Below, piece by piece: positions 26,544 to 36,346 of a DNA stretch of 64,000 bases (position 1 is the first letter of the stretch; every line of letters begins with the position of its first letter). This DNA comes from Craurococcus roseus. Its GTDB lineage: Bacteria; Pseudomonadota; Alphaproteobacteria; Acetobacterales; Acetobacteraceae. The stretch lies in the NCBI RefSeq assembly GCF_039523795.1, contig NZ_BAAAFZ010000023.1:5255-69254 (forward strand), in the 5' to 3' direction. The position numbers were made by a program, and so were the translations under genes. A model generated the notes under the pieces. It was not told the DNA's origin. It worked only from the letters and a program-made list of their open reading frames with translations, and ran no database searches.

Positions 26544-27887
26544 ATGCAGACGATGGAAGAGGCGGCCGAAGCGCTCGCCGCCGGCCTCGCCTCCGCCGAG
26601 GCCCTCACGGACGAAGCGCTGGCCCGCATCGCGGCCGACGCCCTCCCCGGCACCTTCACCGCCGTCCACGCCGACGCCGCCCGCGCCCAGGCCCGGGCGC
26701 TGGACGCGTTGCGCGCCGCCGGCGCGCCGCCCGGCCGCTACGCCGGCATCCCGGTCACGGTGAAGGACCTGTTCGACGAGGCAGGCCACACCACCCGGGC
26801 CGGCTCGGTGGTCCTGCGCGACGCCCCGCCCGCCACGGCCGACGCCCCCACCGTGGCGCGGCTCAGGCGCGCCGGCTTCGTGGTCCTCGGCCGGACGGGC
26901 ATGACGGAGTTCGCCTTCTCCGGCCTCGGCGTGAACCCCCATCACGGCACGCCGCCGAGCCCTTGGGACCGCGCGACCGGGCGCCTGCCCGGCGGTTCCT
27001 CCTCCGGCGCGGCGGTGGCGGCGGCGGAAGGCATGGGCTTCGGCGGCCTCGGCACCGATACCGGCGGCTCTTGCCGCGTCCCGGCGGCGCTTTGCGGGAT
27101 CACCGGCTTCAAGCCCACCGCCCGGCGCGTGCCGCTCGCCGGCGCGCTGCCGCTGTCGCAATCGTTGGACTCGATCGGCCCATTGGCCCGCACGGTCGCC
27201 TGCTGCGCAGTGCTGGACGCCGTGATCAGCGGCGATGAGGCCCCCGTGCCCCCGGCCCCGCGGCCGGTCGGCCAACTGCGCCTCGCCCTGCCGCGCGGCA
27301 CCTTCCTGATGGAGGACATGGACGCGACCGTCGCCGCCGCCTTCAACCGCGCCCTGGCCCGCCTGAGCGCCGCCGGCGCGCGGATCGAGTTGCTCGACCT
27401 CCCGGAACTGGTGGAGTTGCCGGCGGTCAACGCCACCGGCGGCTTCGCCGCGTCCGAGGCCTGGGCCTGGCACCGCCGGCTGATCGCCGAGCGGCGGGAG
27501 GGCTATGACCCGCGCATCCTGGCCCGCATCCAGCGCGGCGAACGCATGACCGCGGCCGAGTACATCGACCTGGTGAACGCCCGCGCCCGCATCATCGCCG
27601 CGGTGGCGCGGCGGACGGCGGGCTTCGACGCGCTGGTCTGCCCCACCGTCCCCGTCATCCCGCCCGCCATCGCCGAGGTGGAGCCGGAAGCGGAGTACAA
27701 CCGCATCAACATGCTGCTGCTGCGGAACACGGCGGTCGGCAACTTCCTCGACCGCTGCTCGATCAGCCTGCCCATCCACCGCCCCGGCGAGGCGCCGGTC
27801 GGGCTGATGCTGACCGGCGAGGCGGTGGCGGACAGGGCCCTGTTGGCCGCCGCCGCCGGGATCGAAGCGGCCCTGGCGGAGCGCTAA
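26544..27887 (+). CDS. Amidase signature family protein
   Basis: 447 aa serine amidase. The catalytic Lys74 (VTVKDLFDEA), cis-Ser152 (GGSSSGAA) and nucleophile Ser176 (GTDTGGSCRVPAALCG) are all present. It hydrolyses an unknown amide, and no GatB partner is near, so it is not the glutamyl-tRNA amidotransferase subunit. The ATG at 26544 (MQTMEEAAEAL) matches the start of coding bias; an upstream in-frame start would add 39 Arg-rich residues with poor resemblance. It may extend the preceding catabolic cluster. Confidence 0.88.
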   Translation: MQTMEEAAEALAAGLASAEALTDEALARIAADALPGTFTAVHADAARAQARALDALRAAGAPPGRYAGIPVTVKDLFDEAGHTTRAGSVVLRDAPPATADAPTVARLRRAGFVVLGRTGMTEFAFSGLGVNPHHGTPPSPWDRATGRLPGGSSSGAAVAAAEGMGFGGLGTDTGGSCRVPAALCGITGFKPTARRVPLAGALPLSQSLDSIGPLARTVACCAVLDAVISGDEAPVPPAPRPVGQLRLALPRGTFLMEDMDATVAAAFNRALARLSAAGARIELLDLPELVELPAVNATGGFAASEAWAWHRRLIAERREGYDPRILARIQRGERMTAAEYIDLVNARARIIAAVARRTAGFDALVCPTVPVIPPAIAEVEPEAEYNRINMLLLRNTAVGNFLDRCSISLPIHRPGEAPVGLMLTGEAVADRALLAAAAGIEAALAER

Positions 27888-27902
27888 GCGCGGCCTCGCG
27901 GT

Positions 27903-28112
27903 TCAATGCTTCAGGGCGGCGGCGCGCAGAACCGCCGCCTGCAAGGCCAGGGAACGGCGCTCGGCCAGGAACAGGCCGATGGAGGCGAAGCCGGACATGG
28001 CTTCGCGCTTCGCCTCGTGCCGGTCGGCCAGGGCACGCATGATGGCGTCCACCCGCATCTTGCGCGCGGCGAAAGCGCCGGGAGGGGGAGGCGAGGCCAT
28101 TCGGTGGTCCAT
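27903..28112 (-). CDS. Hypothetical protein, 69 aa
   Basis: Small, basic, helix-rich protein (FAARKMRVDAIMRALADRHEAKREAM, then a Leu/Ala-rich C-terminal helix ending ALKH). The ATG at 28112 follows AAGGAGATCCACC, an excellent ribosome binding site, and a consensus-like sigma-70 promoter lies about 60 bases upstream. There is no signal peptide. It is convergent with the amidase gene (15-base gap). The strong expression signals suggest a real, well-expressed small protein. Function unknown. Confidence 0.72.
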   Translation of the reverse strand: MDHRMASPPPPGAFAARKMRVDAIMRALADRHEAKREAMSGFASIGLFLAERRSLALQAAVLRAAALKH

Positions 28113-28172
28113 GGTGGATCTCCTTGACCGGCCGCCTTCCCGGAGGATGGCGGCCACCTTACCTATTTATAA

Positions 28173-28201
28173 CGTATACGCAATAATGCCTTTCGCGTCA
28201 A
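28173..28201 (-). promoter_or_regulatory. Sigma-70-type promoter for the 69-aa gene
   Basis: On the minus strand, -35 TTGACG (28201-28196) and -10 TATACG (28178-28173) are separated by 17 bases, in an unusually AT-rich patch. The -10 overlaps the palindrome CGTATACG (28173-28180), which might be a regulator site. Confidence 0.65.
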
Positions 28202-28293
28202 GGAAGGGATTCGTCCGAACGCGACGCCCCCGCGTTCCCGTCCGGCCGCCGCCGCCCTAGGTTGCGGCGCAGCGGACTGGGTCGGGGTGCGTG

Positions 28294-29139
28294 ATGCGCG
28301 TCAGCGTGGTGCAGATGAACCAGGGGTCGGACAAGGCGGCCAATCTCGCCCAGGCGCGGCGGCTCGTCGAAGCCGCCGTTGCGGCGGACCGGCCGGGCCT
28401 CGTCTCCCTGCCCGAGACCTGGACCAACCTCGGCGGCGGGCGCGACGCCCGGATGGCCGCGGCGGAGGTCCTGCCCCCGCGCGGCTCGGGCGAGGAGGGC
28501 GGCGAGGCCTACGAGCTGATGCGCGGCCTGGCGCGGGCGCACGGCATCCACGTCCACGGGGGCAGCATCATCGAGGCCGGCGGGGACAAGCTGTTCAACA
28601 CCACCGTCGTCTTCGACCCCGACGGGCGGGAGGTCGCGCGCTACCGCAAGATCCACCTGTTCGACATCACCGGTCCCGACGGCACCGGCTACCGCGAGAG
28701 CGCCCTGTATGGCGCCGGCGAGGAATTGGCGACCTTCGAGGCCGGCGGCACCACCTTCGGCCTGACCATCTGCTACGACATGCGCTTCGCCGAGCAGTAC
28801 ACCGCGCTCCGGCGCATGGGCGCGGAGGCGATCTTCGTCCCGTCCAACTTCACCCTCCAGACCGGCAAGGACCACTGGGAAGCCCTGTTGCGCGCCCGCG
28901 CCATCGAGGCGCAGTGCTGGATCGTCGCCGCCGCGTCCTGGGGCCAGTACGAGGAGCGCGGCGGCCTGCGTTCCGTCTACGGCCACTCGCTGGTCGCCGA
29001 TCCTTGGGGCCACGTGGTGGCGAAGTGCAGCGACGGCGTCGGCTGGGCCACCGCGCGCCTCGACCACGCGGTGACGGCGCGGGTGCGCCGCGACATGCCG
29101 GTGCTGGAGCACCGCGACGCCCGCCGGATCAGGCTCTGA
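28294..29139 (+). CDS. Carbon-nitrogen hydrolase (nitrilase superfamily, Nit1-like)
   Basis: 281 aa amidase with the Glu41-Lys119-Cys160 triad (LPETW, YRKIHLFD, TICYDMRF). The spacing and the FDPDGREVARYRKIHLFDI stretch resemble deaminated-glutathione amidases, which clean up a damaged glutathione by-product; an omega-amidase role is also possible. An adjacent in-frame GTG at 28291 is an alternative start. nadK follows 13 bases after the stop, so the two are likely co-transcribed. Confidence 0.88.
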   Translation: MRVSVVQMNQGSDKAANLAQARRLVEAAVAADRPGLVSLPETWTNLGGGRDARMAAAEVLPPRGSGEEGGEAYELMRGLARAHGIHVHGGSIIEAGGDKLFNTTVVFDPDGREVARYRKIHLFDITGPDGTGYRESALYGAGEELATFEAGGTTFGLTICYDMRFAEQYTALRRMGAEAIFVPSNFTLQTGKDHWEALLRARAIEAQCWIVAAASWGQYEERGGLRSVYGHSLVADPWGHVVAKCSDGVGWATARLDHAVTARVRRDMPVLEHRDARRIRL

Positions 29140-29152
29140 CCGGGCGCCCGGC

Positions 29153-29974
29153 GTGACCGATAGCAGCCCCGCCGCCGCCCTCGCCCCACTGTCCGCGCGG
29201 CCGGGGGACTTCGCCGGGCGCATCGGCTTCGTCGCGGCCACGACCGAGGTGGCCACGGTGGCGCGCAACCGCCTCGCCGCGCGCTACGGCGAGGTGCCGC
29301 CGGAGGAGGCCGCCGTGGTCGTCGCGCTCGGCGGCGACGGGAGCATGCTGGAGACACAGCACCGGCTGCTCGGCCGCAACATCCCCGTCTACGGGATGAA
29401 CCGCGGCAGTGTCGGCTTCCTGATGAACGACTACCGCGAGGAGAACCTGCTCCAGCGCTTGGCGGAGGCGCAGGCCGCCGTGGTCCACCCTCTGCGGATG
29501 TGCGCCACCTGCGCCGACAGGACGCGGTGCGAGGCGCTGGCGATCAATGAGGTTTCGCTGCTGCGCGAAACGCGCCAAGCGGCCAAGATCCGCATCATGG
29601 TGGACGGGAGGACGCGGCTCTCGGAGTTGATCTGCGACGGCATCCTGGTGTCCACGCCCGCCGGCAGCACCGCCTACAACCTGTCGGCGCACGGCCCGAT
29701 CGTGCCGCTCGGCGCCGAGTTGCTGCCGATGACGCCCATCTCCGCCTTCCGGCCGCGGCGCTGGCGCGGCGCGCTGCTGCGTTCGGACGCCGAGGTGGTG
29801 TTCGAGATCCTGGAAGCGGACAAGCGCCCCGTCGCCGCCGTGGCGGACTACACGGAGGTGCGCGACGTCCGCCGCGTGGAGGTGCGCGAGGACCGTTCGA
29901 TCTCGCTCACCATGCTGTTCGACCCCGGCCACGGGCTCTCGGAGCGGATCATCGCCGAGCAGTTCACCGTGTGA
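29153..29974 (+). CDS. nadK: NAD kinase
   Basis: 273 aa ATP-NAD kinase making NADP. GGDG is at 60-63, the substrate-binding Asn132-Glu133 pair lies in ALAINEVSLLRE, and the C-terminal TPAGSTAYNLSAHGPIVP is diagnostic. A GTG start at 29153 is used; no ATG fits. Its stop overlaps the GTG of the following MFS gene (GTGA). Confidence 0.95.
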   Translation: MTDSSPAAALAPLSARPGDFAGRIGFVAATTEVATVARNRLAARYGEVPPEEAAVVVALGGDGSMLETQHRLLGRNIPVYGMNRGSVGFLMNDYREENLLQRLAEAQAAVVHPLRMCATCADRTRCEALAINEVSLLRETRQAAKIRIMVDGRTRLSELICDGILVSTPAGSTAYNLSAHGPIVPLGAELLPMTPISAFRPRRWRGALLRSDAEVVFEILEADKRPVAAVADYTEVRDVRRVEVREDRSISLTMLFDPGHGLSERIIAEQFTV

Positions 29975-31179
29975 CCGGCCCGCGCCCGCCGCAGCCCGCC
30001 GCGCCGCCCTCCGACGCCGCGCTGTCGCTCTGGCTGGCCGCGGCGCAAACGATCAGTTGGGGCACGCTTTTCACCGTGTTCCCGCTCTTCGTCGCGCCGA
30101 TGGAGGCGGAGCTCGGCTGGTCGCGGGCGGAAATCAACGGCGCGCTGACCGCGGGGCTTCTGGCCGCTGGCCTCGCGGCCATCCCCGCCGGGCGCTGGGT
30201 GGACCGGCGCGGCGGCCGCGGGCTGATCACCCTCGCCTCGCTGGCCGGGGCGGCGCTGCTGCTGGCATGGTCCGCCACAGACCGGCTCTGGTTGTTCTAC
30301 CTCGTTTGGGTCGCCATCGGCGTCGCGCAGGCGGGCGCGCTGGCGGAGCCGGCCTACGCGGTGGTCGTCGCCAACGCGAGGGACGCGCGGCGGGCCATCA
30401 CCGGCATGACCTTCATCACCGGCTTCACCGGCACGATCTTCCTGCCGCTCGGCGGAGCGCTGATCGAGGCGTTGGGCTGGCGCGGCGCGCTCGTGACCTT
30501 GGCAGCGTTGCAGGTCGTGCCCGGTCTGATCACCGCGGTCCTGCTGCGCGGCACGCGGCCGGGGCTGACGGGCGCGGCGGAGGGATCGAGCGGGCCGCTG
30601 CGCAGGGCGCTCCGGCGGCGCGCCTTCTGGGCGCTGGCGCTGTGCTTCTGCGTCCACGCCTTCCTGCAAACCGGTATTGTCTTCCACCTGATCCCGCTCT
30701 TGCAGGAACGGGGCCTGCCGCCCGCCTCGGTGCTGCTGGTGGTGGCGATGCACGGGCCTTGCCAGGTGGCGTCGCGCGCAGCGCTCTTCGCGCTCGGCAA
30801 GCGTGCCGGGCCGCTGCCGGTGGGCCTCGCCGCCACCGCGCTGCTGCCGCTGGCGATGCTGGCCCTCGGGTTGGCCGGTGACCGGCTGGCGGCACTGTTC
30901 GGCTTCGCGCTGCTCTGGGGCGTGGCGAACGGGATGATGCTCATCATCCGCGCGACCGGCGTGGCGGAGTTCCTCGGCGCCGAGGGTTACGGTCAGATCT
31001 CCGGCGCGCTGGCGACCGCGACCGTGCTGCCGCGCACGGCGGCGCCGCTCGCCGTGGCGCTGATCTGGGAGGGCGCGGCCGGCTACGCGCCGGTGCCCTG
31101 GCTGTTCGCGGCGCTGGGCGTGGTCGGCGTCGCCGCCTTCGCCGTGGCGGCCTCGGACCGCCCCGGCCCGACAAGGTGA
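29971..31179 (+). CDS. MFS transporter
   Basis: 402 aa with about 12 hydrophobic segments. It carries the loop-2/3 type motif GRWVDRRGGRGL near residues 70-81. The start is GTG, overlapping the nadK stop. It belongs to the MCT/OFA-like group by appearance (FPLFVAPMEAELGWSRAEINGA), which often carries monocarboxylates; this is a weak guess. Its last 97 bases are also coding on the opposite strand for the tail of the DUF1177 protein. Confidence 0.85.
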   Translation: MTGPRPPQPAAPPSDAALSLWLAAAQTISWGTLFTVFPLFVAPMEAELGWSRAEINGALTAGLLAAGLAAIPAGRWVDRRGGRGLITLASLAGAALLLAWSATDRLWLFYLVWVAIGVAQAGALAEPAYAVVVANARDARRAITGMTFITGFTGTIFLPLGGALIEALGWRGALVTLAALQVVPGLITAVLLRGTRPGLTGAAEGSSGPLRRALRRRAFWALALCFCVHAFLQTGIVFHLIPLLQERGLPPASVLLVVAMHGPCQVASRAALFALGKRAGPLPVGLAATALLPLAMLALGLAGDRLAALFGFALLWGVANGMMLIIRATGVAEFLGAEGYGQISGALATATVLPRTAAPLAVALIWEGAAGYAPVPWLFAALGVVGVAAFAVAASDRPGPTR

Positions 31180-32060
31180 CGCATGGAGCCGTAGAGCGAG
31201 ACCAGCCGCTCGAACTCCGCCGCGTCGTGGAAGGCGCAGCGGCCGGCGCCGAAGGCGCGCGCCACCTCGCGGCAGAAGCGCGCGGCCCCGTCCAGCGCGA
31301 AGGGCGGGTTGGCGCCCGTGGCGGAGCCGGCCACCACCGCCCGCGCCGTCAGCGCCACGCCGACCACCGGCGCGTCCGTGAGGGTCGCCGGCTGCATCAT
31401 GGAGTTGATGTGCGCCACGCCGCTGGAATAGGGCGTGATGTCCTGCATGGTGACGGGCGCGACCACCGGCGGCTCGCCCGTGGCCCATTCCATGAGGCCG
31501 AGCAGGTCGGCGCTCGGCTTGAGTATCCAGCCCTCCTTGACGGAGGGCGTGACGGCGAAACCCGTGTGGTTGACGACACGGTTCGCGCGCGTCGCGTCCA
31601 CCGCGAGCACGGCCTCCATCGCCGGGTCGAGTTGCGCCGCCAGCACGCGCTCGCGCGGCACCGGACAGGTCATCATCGGCGCCGGCTGGTGCGGGCGGGA
31701 CAGGGCGCGCGGGCAGATGTGGGTGCTGACAATGACCCGGCCCGGCGGCGCGTCGCCCCACCCCGCCTCGCGCGCCAACGCCGCCGCGGCGGCGAGCGCC
31801 ACCACCGCGCCGTCCGCGTCCGAGACGAGGCCCGGCCGCTCCGGCCGCAGCCCCGTGCCGCCCAGGACGCCGAGGATGCCGAGGCAGGGCGTCCCGGAGC
31901 CGATCTCGACGGTGACGACGTCCGTGCTCCCGCGCTCGGCGTCCAGCCGCTGGTGGCGCACCGAGGCCGGCCCGTGCCGCGCCACCCAGGCCGCGGCCGC
32001 CGCGCCGTCGGTGCGCGGGTCCTCCAGCAACTCGATCGCCTCGACCACTTGGCGCAGCAT
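31083..32060 (-). CDS. DUF1177 domain-containing protein
   Basis: 325 aa. Segments such as STHICPRAL, VNHTGFAVTPSVKEGWI and TMQDITPYSSGVAHINSMMQPAT match what I recall of DUF1177, a family of unknown function often linked to transport genes. The last 34 residues, after YGSMRHL, are not family-like and arise because the frame runs on into the antisense of the MFS gene. It starts 14 bases after the Bug stop and is the last gene of the long dpp-Bug operon. It may be a metal-dependent hydrolase of the imported compound, but no catalytic motif proves it. Confidence 0.8.
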   Translation of the reverse strand: MLRQVVEAIELLEDPRTDGAAAAAWVARHGPASVRHQRLDAERGSTDVVTVEIGSGTPCLGILGVLGGTGLRPERPGLVSDADGAVVALAAAAALAREAGWGDAPPGRVIVSTHICPRALSRPHQPAPMMTCPVPRERVLAAQLDPAMEAVLAVDATRANRVVNHTGFAVTPSVKEGWILKPSADLLGLMEWATGEPPVVAPVTMQDITPYSSGVAHINSMMQPATLTDAPVVGVALTARAVVAGSATGANPPFALDGAARFCREVARAFGAGRCAFHDAAEFERLVSLYGSMRHLVGPGRSEAATAKAATPTTPSAANSQGTGA

Positions 32061-32074
32061 GGCGGCGGCGCCCG

Positions 32075-33043
32075 TCAGTCCAGGGTGATGCCGGTGTCGC
32101 GCACCGCGGCGGCCCAGCGCGCGCGCTCCGACGCCAGGAAGGCCGAGAACCCTTCCGCCGTGCCGCCCACCGGCTCTGCCGCGTTCTCCGCCAGCCACGC
32201 GGCCACGTCGGCGTCGCGCAGCACCTCGTTGGCGACGGCGTTCCAGCGGCGCAGCGCCGGCTCCGGCAAGCCGGCCGGGCCGAACAGCCCCTGCCAGGAC
32301 GAGACCTTGACGCCCGGCACCCCGATCTCGGCGAAGGTCGGCACGTTCGGGGCGCTGCGCGAGCGCGCGGCGGTGGACACGGCCACGGCGCGGAATCGCC
32401 CTTCGCGCAGCAGCGCCAGCGAGCCGGCGAGGTTGTCCACGTAGAGCCGGACGCGCCCGCCCATCAGGTCGGCGAGCCCCGCGGCGCCGCCCCGGTACGG
32501 CACGTGCTGCAGGCGCAGCCCGAGCGCGCGCGACAGCAGCGCCCCCGTGAAGTGGTTGGAGGTGCCCACGCCCGGCGAGCCGTAGGGCTCCTCCGGGTTG
32601 GCGCGCATCCAGGCGAGCAGCGCCGCGGGCTCCGCCGGCGAGTCCAGGTGCGCCAGCAGCACGTTCGGCTGGTCCACGAGGCGCAGGATCGGCGAAAAGT
32701 CCCGCGCGGCGTCGTAGGGCATCTTCGCCCCGAGCAGCGCCGGGTTGATGGCGTGCGGCCCGATCGGCCCGAGGCCGACCGTGTGCCCGTCCGGCTGCGC
32801 CTTGGCCAGCGCCTCCATGGCGATGTTGCCGCCCGCGCCCGGCCGGTTCTCCACCACCACGGGCTGGCCCAGCAGCCTGCCGAGCGGCTCCGCGAGGCGG
32901 CGGGCGAGCGCGTCGGCGGAGCCGCCGGGCGGGAAGCCGAGCAGCAGGCGCACCGGCCGGTCCGGGCGCCACTCGGCTTGAGCGGCGGCAGGGCCGGCGG
33001 CACCGGCGAGCGCCGCGGCCAACACGAGGCGGCGCGGCGCCAT
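32075..33043 (-). CDS. Bug-family tripartite tricarboxylate transporter substrate-binding protein
   Basis: 322 aa periplasmic binding protein. Signal peptide residues 1-24 end at AAAQA. The mature part shows RPVRLLLGFPPGGSADALAR, VVENRPGAGGNIAMEALA and LQHVPYRGGAAGLADLMGG, all typical of Bug/TctC proteins that bind carboxylates. The start at 33043 has AGGACTGGG ahead; an in-frame GTG at 33058 is possible. No TctA/TctB membrane genes are nearby, so the partner permease must be elsewhere. Confidence 0.92.
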   Translation of the reverse strand: MAPRRLVLAAALAGAAGPAAAQAEWRPDRPVRLLLGFPPGGSADALARRLAEPLGRLLGQPVVVENRPGAGGNIAMEALAKAQPDGHTVGLGPIGPHAINPALLGAKMPYDAARDFSPILRLVDQPNVLLAHLDSPAEPAALLAWMRANPEEPYGSPGVGTSNHFTGALLSRALGLRLQHVPYRGGAAGLADLMGGRVRLYVDNLAGSLALLREGRFRAVAVSTAARSRSAPNVPTFAEIGVPGVKVSSWQGLFGPAGLPEPALRRWNAVANEVLRDADVAAWLAENAAEPVGGTAEGFSAFLASERARWAAAVRDTGITLD

Positions 33044-33100
33044 CCCAGTCCTAGCCACGTGCCGGACCGGTGGCCGCCGGCACGCCCCGCCTCCGGGGCG

Positions 33101-33229
33101 TCAATGCGAAACTCGCCCGTGGTAGGCGCGCAGGGTGCCGCCGCCCCCGACGGAAAGCGAGTTGCCCGCCCCGTCGCTGCAAGCGACGGCGGCGGCGGCC
33201 GGCAGGAGCAGCAGTGCCGTATGGCGCAT
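33101..33229 (-). CDS. Tiny predicted lipoprotein, 42 aa (copy 2)
   Basis: Begins MRHTALLLLPAAAAVACSD: a short signal peptide with a lipobox-like AVAC, so Cys17 would be lipidated. The mature peptide is Gly/Ser-rich (NSLSVGGGGTLRAY). It lies 24 bases downstream of a similar gene and is upstream of the Bug gene. It resembles entericidin-sized lipoproteins. Whether the peptide helps the ABC or Bug system is unknown. Confidence 0.55.
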   Translation of the reverse strand: MRHTALLLLPAAAAVACSDGAGNSLSVGGGGTLRAYHGRVSH

Positions 33230-33253
33230 CCGGATCACCGCCGGCCCGCTGCC

Positions 33254-33388
33254 TCAGCGGTCGCGCGCGACGTTGCCACCCACGCCGCCCCCGACGTAGG
33301 CGCCGCTGGCCCCGCGCGTGCCGCGCTCAGCGCAAGCCGCGGCGGCGAGGGTTGCGAGCAGAAGCGCGGCGGCGAGGAGGTGGCGCAT
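33254..33388 (-). CDS. Tiny predicted lipoprotein, 44 aa (copy 1)
   Basis: Begins MRHLLAAALLLATLAAAACAE: a signal peptide with lipobox-like AAAC at about residues 16-19, then a short mature peptide ending GGGVGGNVARDR. It starts 5 bases after the dppF-like stop, so it is the sixth gene of that operon. The shared MRH start, lipobox and glycine-rich tail suggest it arose with the next gene by tandem duplication. Confidence 0.58.
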   Translation of the reverse strand: MRHLLAAALLLATLAAAACAERGTRGASGAYVGGGVGGNVARDR

Positions 33389-33393
33389 GGCGG

Positions 33394-34433
<1,040 letters not shown>

Positions 34434-34437
<4 letters not shown>

Positions 34438-35414
34438 GCCGCCACCGCGTCCGTGTTGTAGGGATGGATGCAGCGCGCGAAGCGGCCGGGCCGGTACTCC
34501 GCCATCGGCGGCGGCTCGGCGCAGCGCGGCTCGGCGCGCGGGCAGCGGGAGCGGAAGGCGCAGCCTTCGGGCAGGTTCAGGAGGGAAGGCGTCATGCCGG
34601 GGATCTGGCGTAAGGGCTCGCCGCGACGGTTGCGGCTGGGCACGCTGCCGATCAGGCCGACCGTGTAGGGGTGGAACGGCGCGTCCAGCACCTCGTCCAC
34701 CGGCCCCTGTTCCACCACGCGGCCGGCGTACATCACCGCGATGTCGTCCGCGAGGCCGGCGACCACGGAGAGGTCGTGCGTGATCCAGATCAGCGCCGTG
34801 CCGGTCTCGCGGCAGAGCTTCTGCGCCTCGGCGAGGATCTGCCCCTGGATGGTCACGTCGAGCGCCGTGGTCGGCTCGTCGGCGACGATGAGGTCGGGCT
34901 TGTGCAGGAGGGCGATGGCGATGGCGACGCGCTGGCGCATGCCGCCGGAGAACTGGTGCGGGTAGCTCTTCAGGCGCTCGTCCGGGCTCGGGATGCCGAC
35001 CTGGCCGAGCGCGTCGCGCGCGCGCTGCCGCGCCTCCTCGCGGCCGACCTTGGCGTGCGCCTGCACCGTCTCGATCATCTGCGTGTCGATCCGCAGGACC
35101 GGGTTCAGCGTCATCATGGGGTCCTGGAAGATCATGGCTATGCGGTTGCCCCGCAGGTCGCGCATCCCCTCCTCGGACAGCTTGGCGAGGTCCTGCCCCT
35201 TGAAAAGGATGTGCCCGCCGACGATCCGCCCCGGCGGGTCCACCAGCCCCATGATGGAGAAGCCGGTGACGGACTTGCCGGAGCCGCTCTCGCCCACAAG
35301 CCCCAGCACCTTGCCCCGATCCACCGCGAACGAGACGCCGTCCACCGCGCGGACCACGCCGGCGCGGGTGAAGAAGTGGGTCCGGAGGTCCCGGACCTCC
35401 AAGGTCGCGGTCAA
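34434..35414 (-). CDS. Dipeptide/oligopeptide ABC transporter ATP-binding protein (DppD-like)
   Basis: 326 aa. Walker A GESGSGKS, Q-loop FQDPMMTLNP, signature FSGGMRQRVAIAIAL, Walker B IVADEPTTALDV and H-loop ITHDLSVV are all intact. The C-terminal Cys-rich oligopeptide extension contains CAFRSRCPRAEPRC. The start is TTG at 35414, overlapping the DppC stop (TTGA); this is chosen because LTATLEVRDL is the normal family opening and no ATG is available. Confidence 0.9.
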
Positions 35415-36346
35415 CGCTTGAGCCTCGGATTCAGCACGTCGCGCAGGTGGTCGCCGACGAGGTTGATGGAAACGATCGTCACCAGCAGCGCGATGCCCGG
35501 GTAGAAGCTGATCCAGTATTTGCCGGAGAGCATGTACTCGTAGCCGTTGGCGATGAGCAGGCCGAGCGAGGGCTCGGTGATCGGCACGCCGAGGCCGAGG
35601 AACGACAGGGTCGCCTCCAGCGCGATGGCGCGCGCCACCTGCATGGTGCCCACCACGATCAGCGGCGGCAGGCAGTTCGGCAGAAGGTGGCGGAAGATGA
35701 CGCGCCGCGTCGGCAGGGCGAGGCACTGCGCCGCCTCGATGTACTCCCGCCGCCGCTCCACCAAAGCGGTGCCGCGCACGGTGCGGGCGTAGTAGGCCCA
35801 TTCCACCAGGACGAGCGCGATGACGACGTTGAGGACGCCCTTGCCGAGGACAGCCAGGATCATCAGCGCCGCCAGGATCGCCGGGAAGGAGAGCTGGAGG
35901 TCCACCAGGCGCATGATGGCGCTGTCGGTCCGCCCGCCCGCGTAGGCGGCCAGCATGCCGAGGGAGGCGCCGACCATGCACGCGATCACGGCCGATCCGG
36001 CGCCGACGATGAGGCTGATCCGCAGCCCGTACATGATGCCCGAGAGCATGTCCCGGCCCTGGTCGTCCGTGCCGAGCCAGTGGGTGAAGCCGGCGCCGCC
36101 GACGCTGCCCGGCTCCAGCCGGCTGTCCATGATGTCGAGCTGCGCGAGGTCGTAGGGGTTCTGGGGCGCGATCCAGGGCGCCAACACGGCGATGAGCACG
36201 ATGGTCGTGAACACCGCCAGCCCCGCCAAGGCGAGGCGGGACGCGGCGAACTCCGAAACGAAGCGCTGGAACGGCGTTTCGACCCGGGGCGGCGCCGGCG
36301 GCGTGGGCGCAGCCTGGGCGGCGGAAGGGGCTGTGGTGGTGCTCAT
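35411..36346 (-). CDS. Dipeptide/oligopeptide ABC transporter permease (DppC-like)
   Basis: 311 aa inner-membrane permease with about six hydrophobic segments. The N-terminus (to residue 35) is Pro/Ala-rich. The signature HWLGTDDQGRDMLSGIMYGLRIS is typical of DppC/OppC, and the coupling loop EYIEAAQCLALPTRRVIFRH is present. ATG overlaps the DppB stop (ATGA). Confidence 0.93.
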   Translation of the reverse strand: MSTTTAPSAAQAAPTPPAPPRVETPFQRFVSEFAASRLALAGLAVFTTIVLIAVLAPWIAPQNPYDLAQLDIMDSRLEPGSVGGAGFTHWLGTDDQGRDMLSGIMYGLRISLIVGAGSAVIACMVGASLGMLAAYAGGRTDSAIMRLVDLQLSFPAILAALMILAVLGKGVLNVVIALVLVEWAYYARTVRGTALVERRREYIEAAQCLALPTRRVIFRHLLPNCLPPLIVVGTMQVARAIALEATLSFLGLGVPITEPSLGLLIANGYEYMLSGKYWISFYPGIALLVTIVSINLVGDHLRDVLNPRLKR

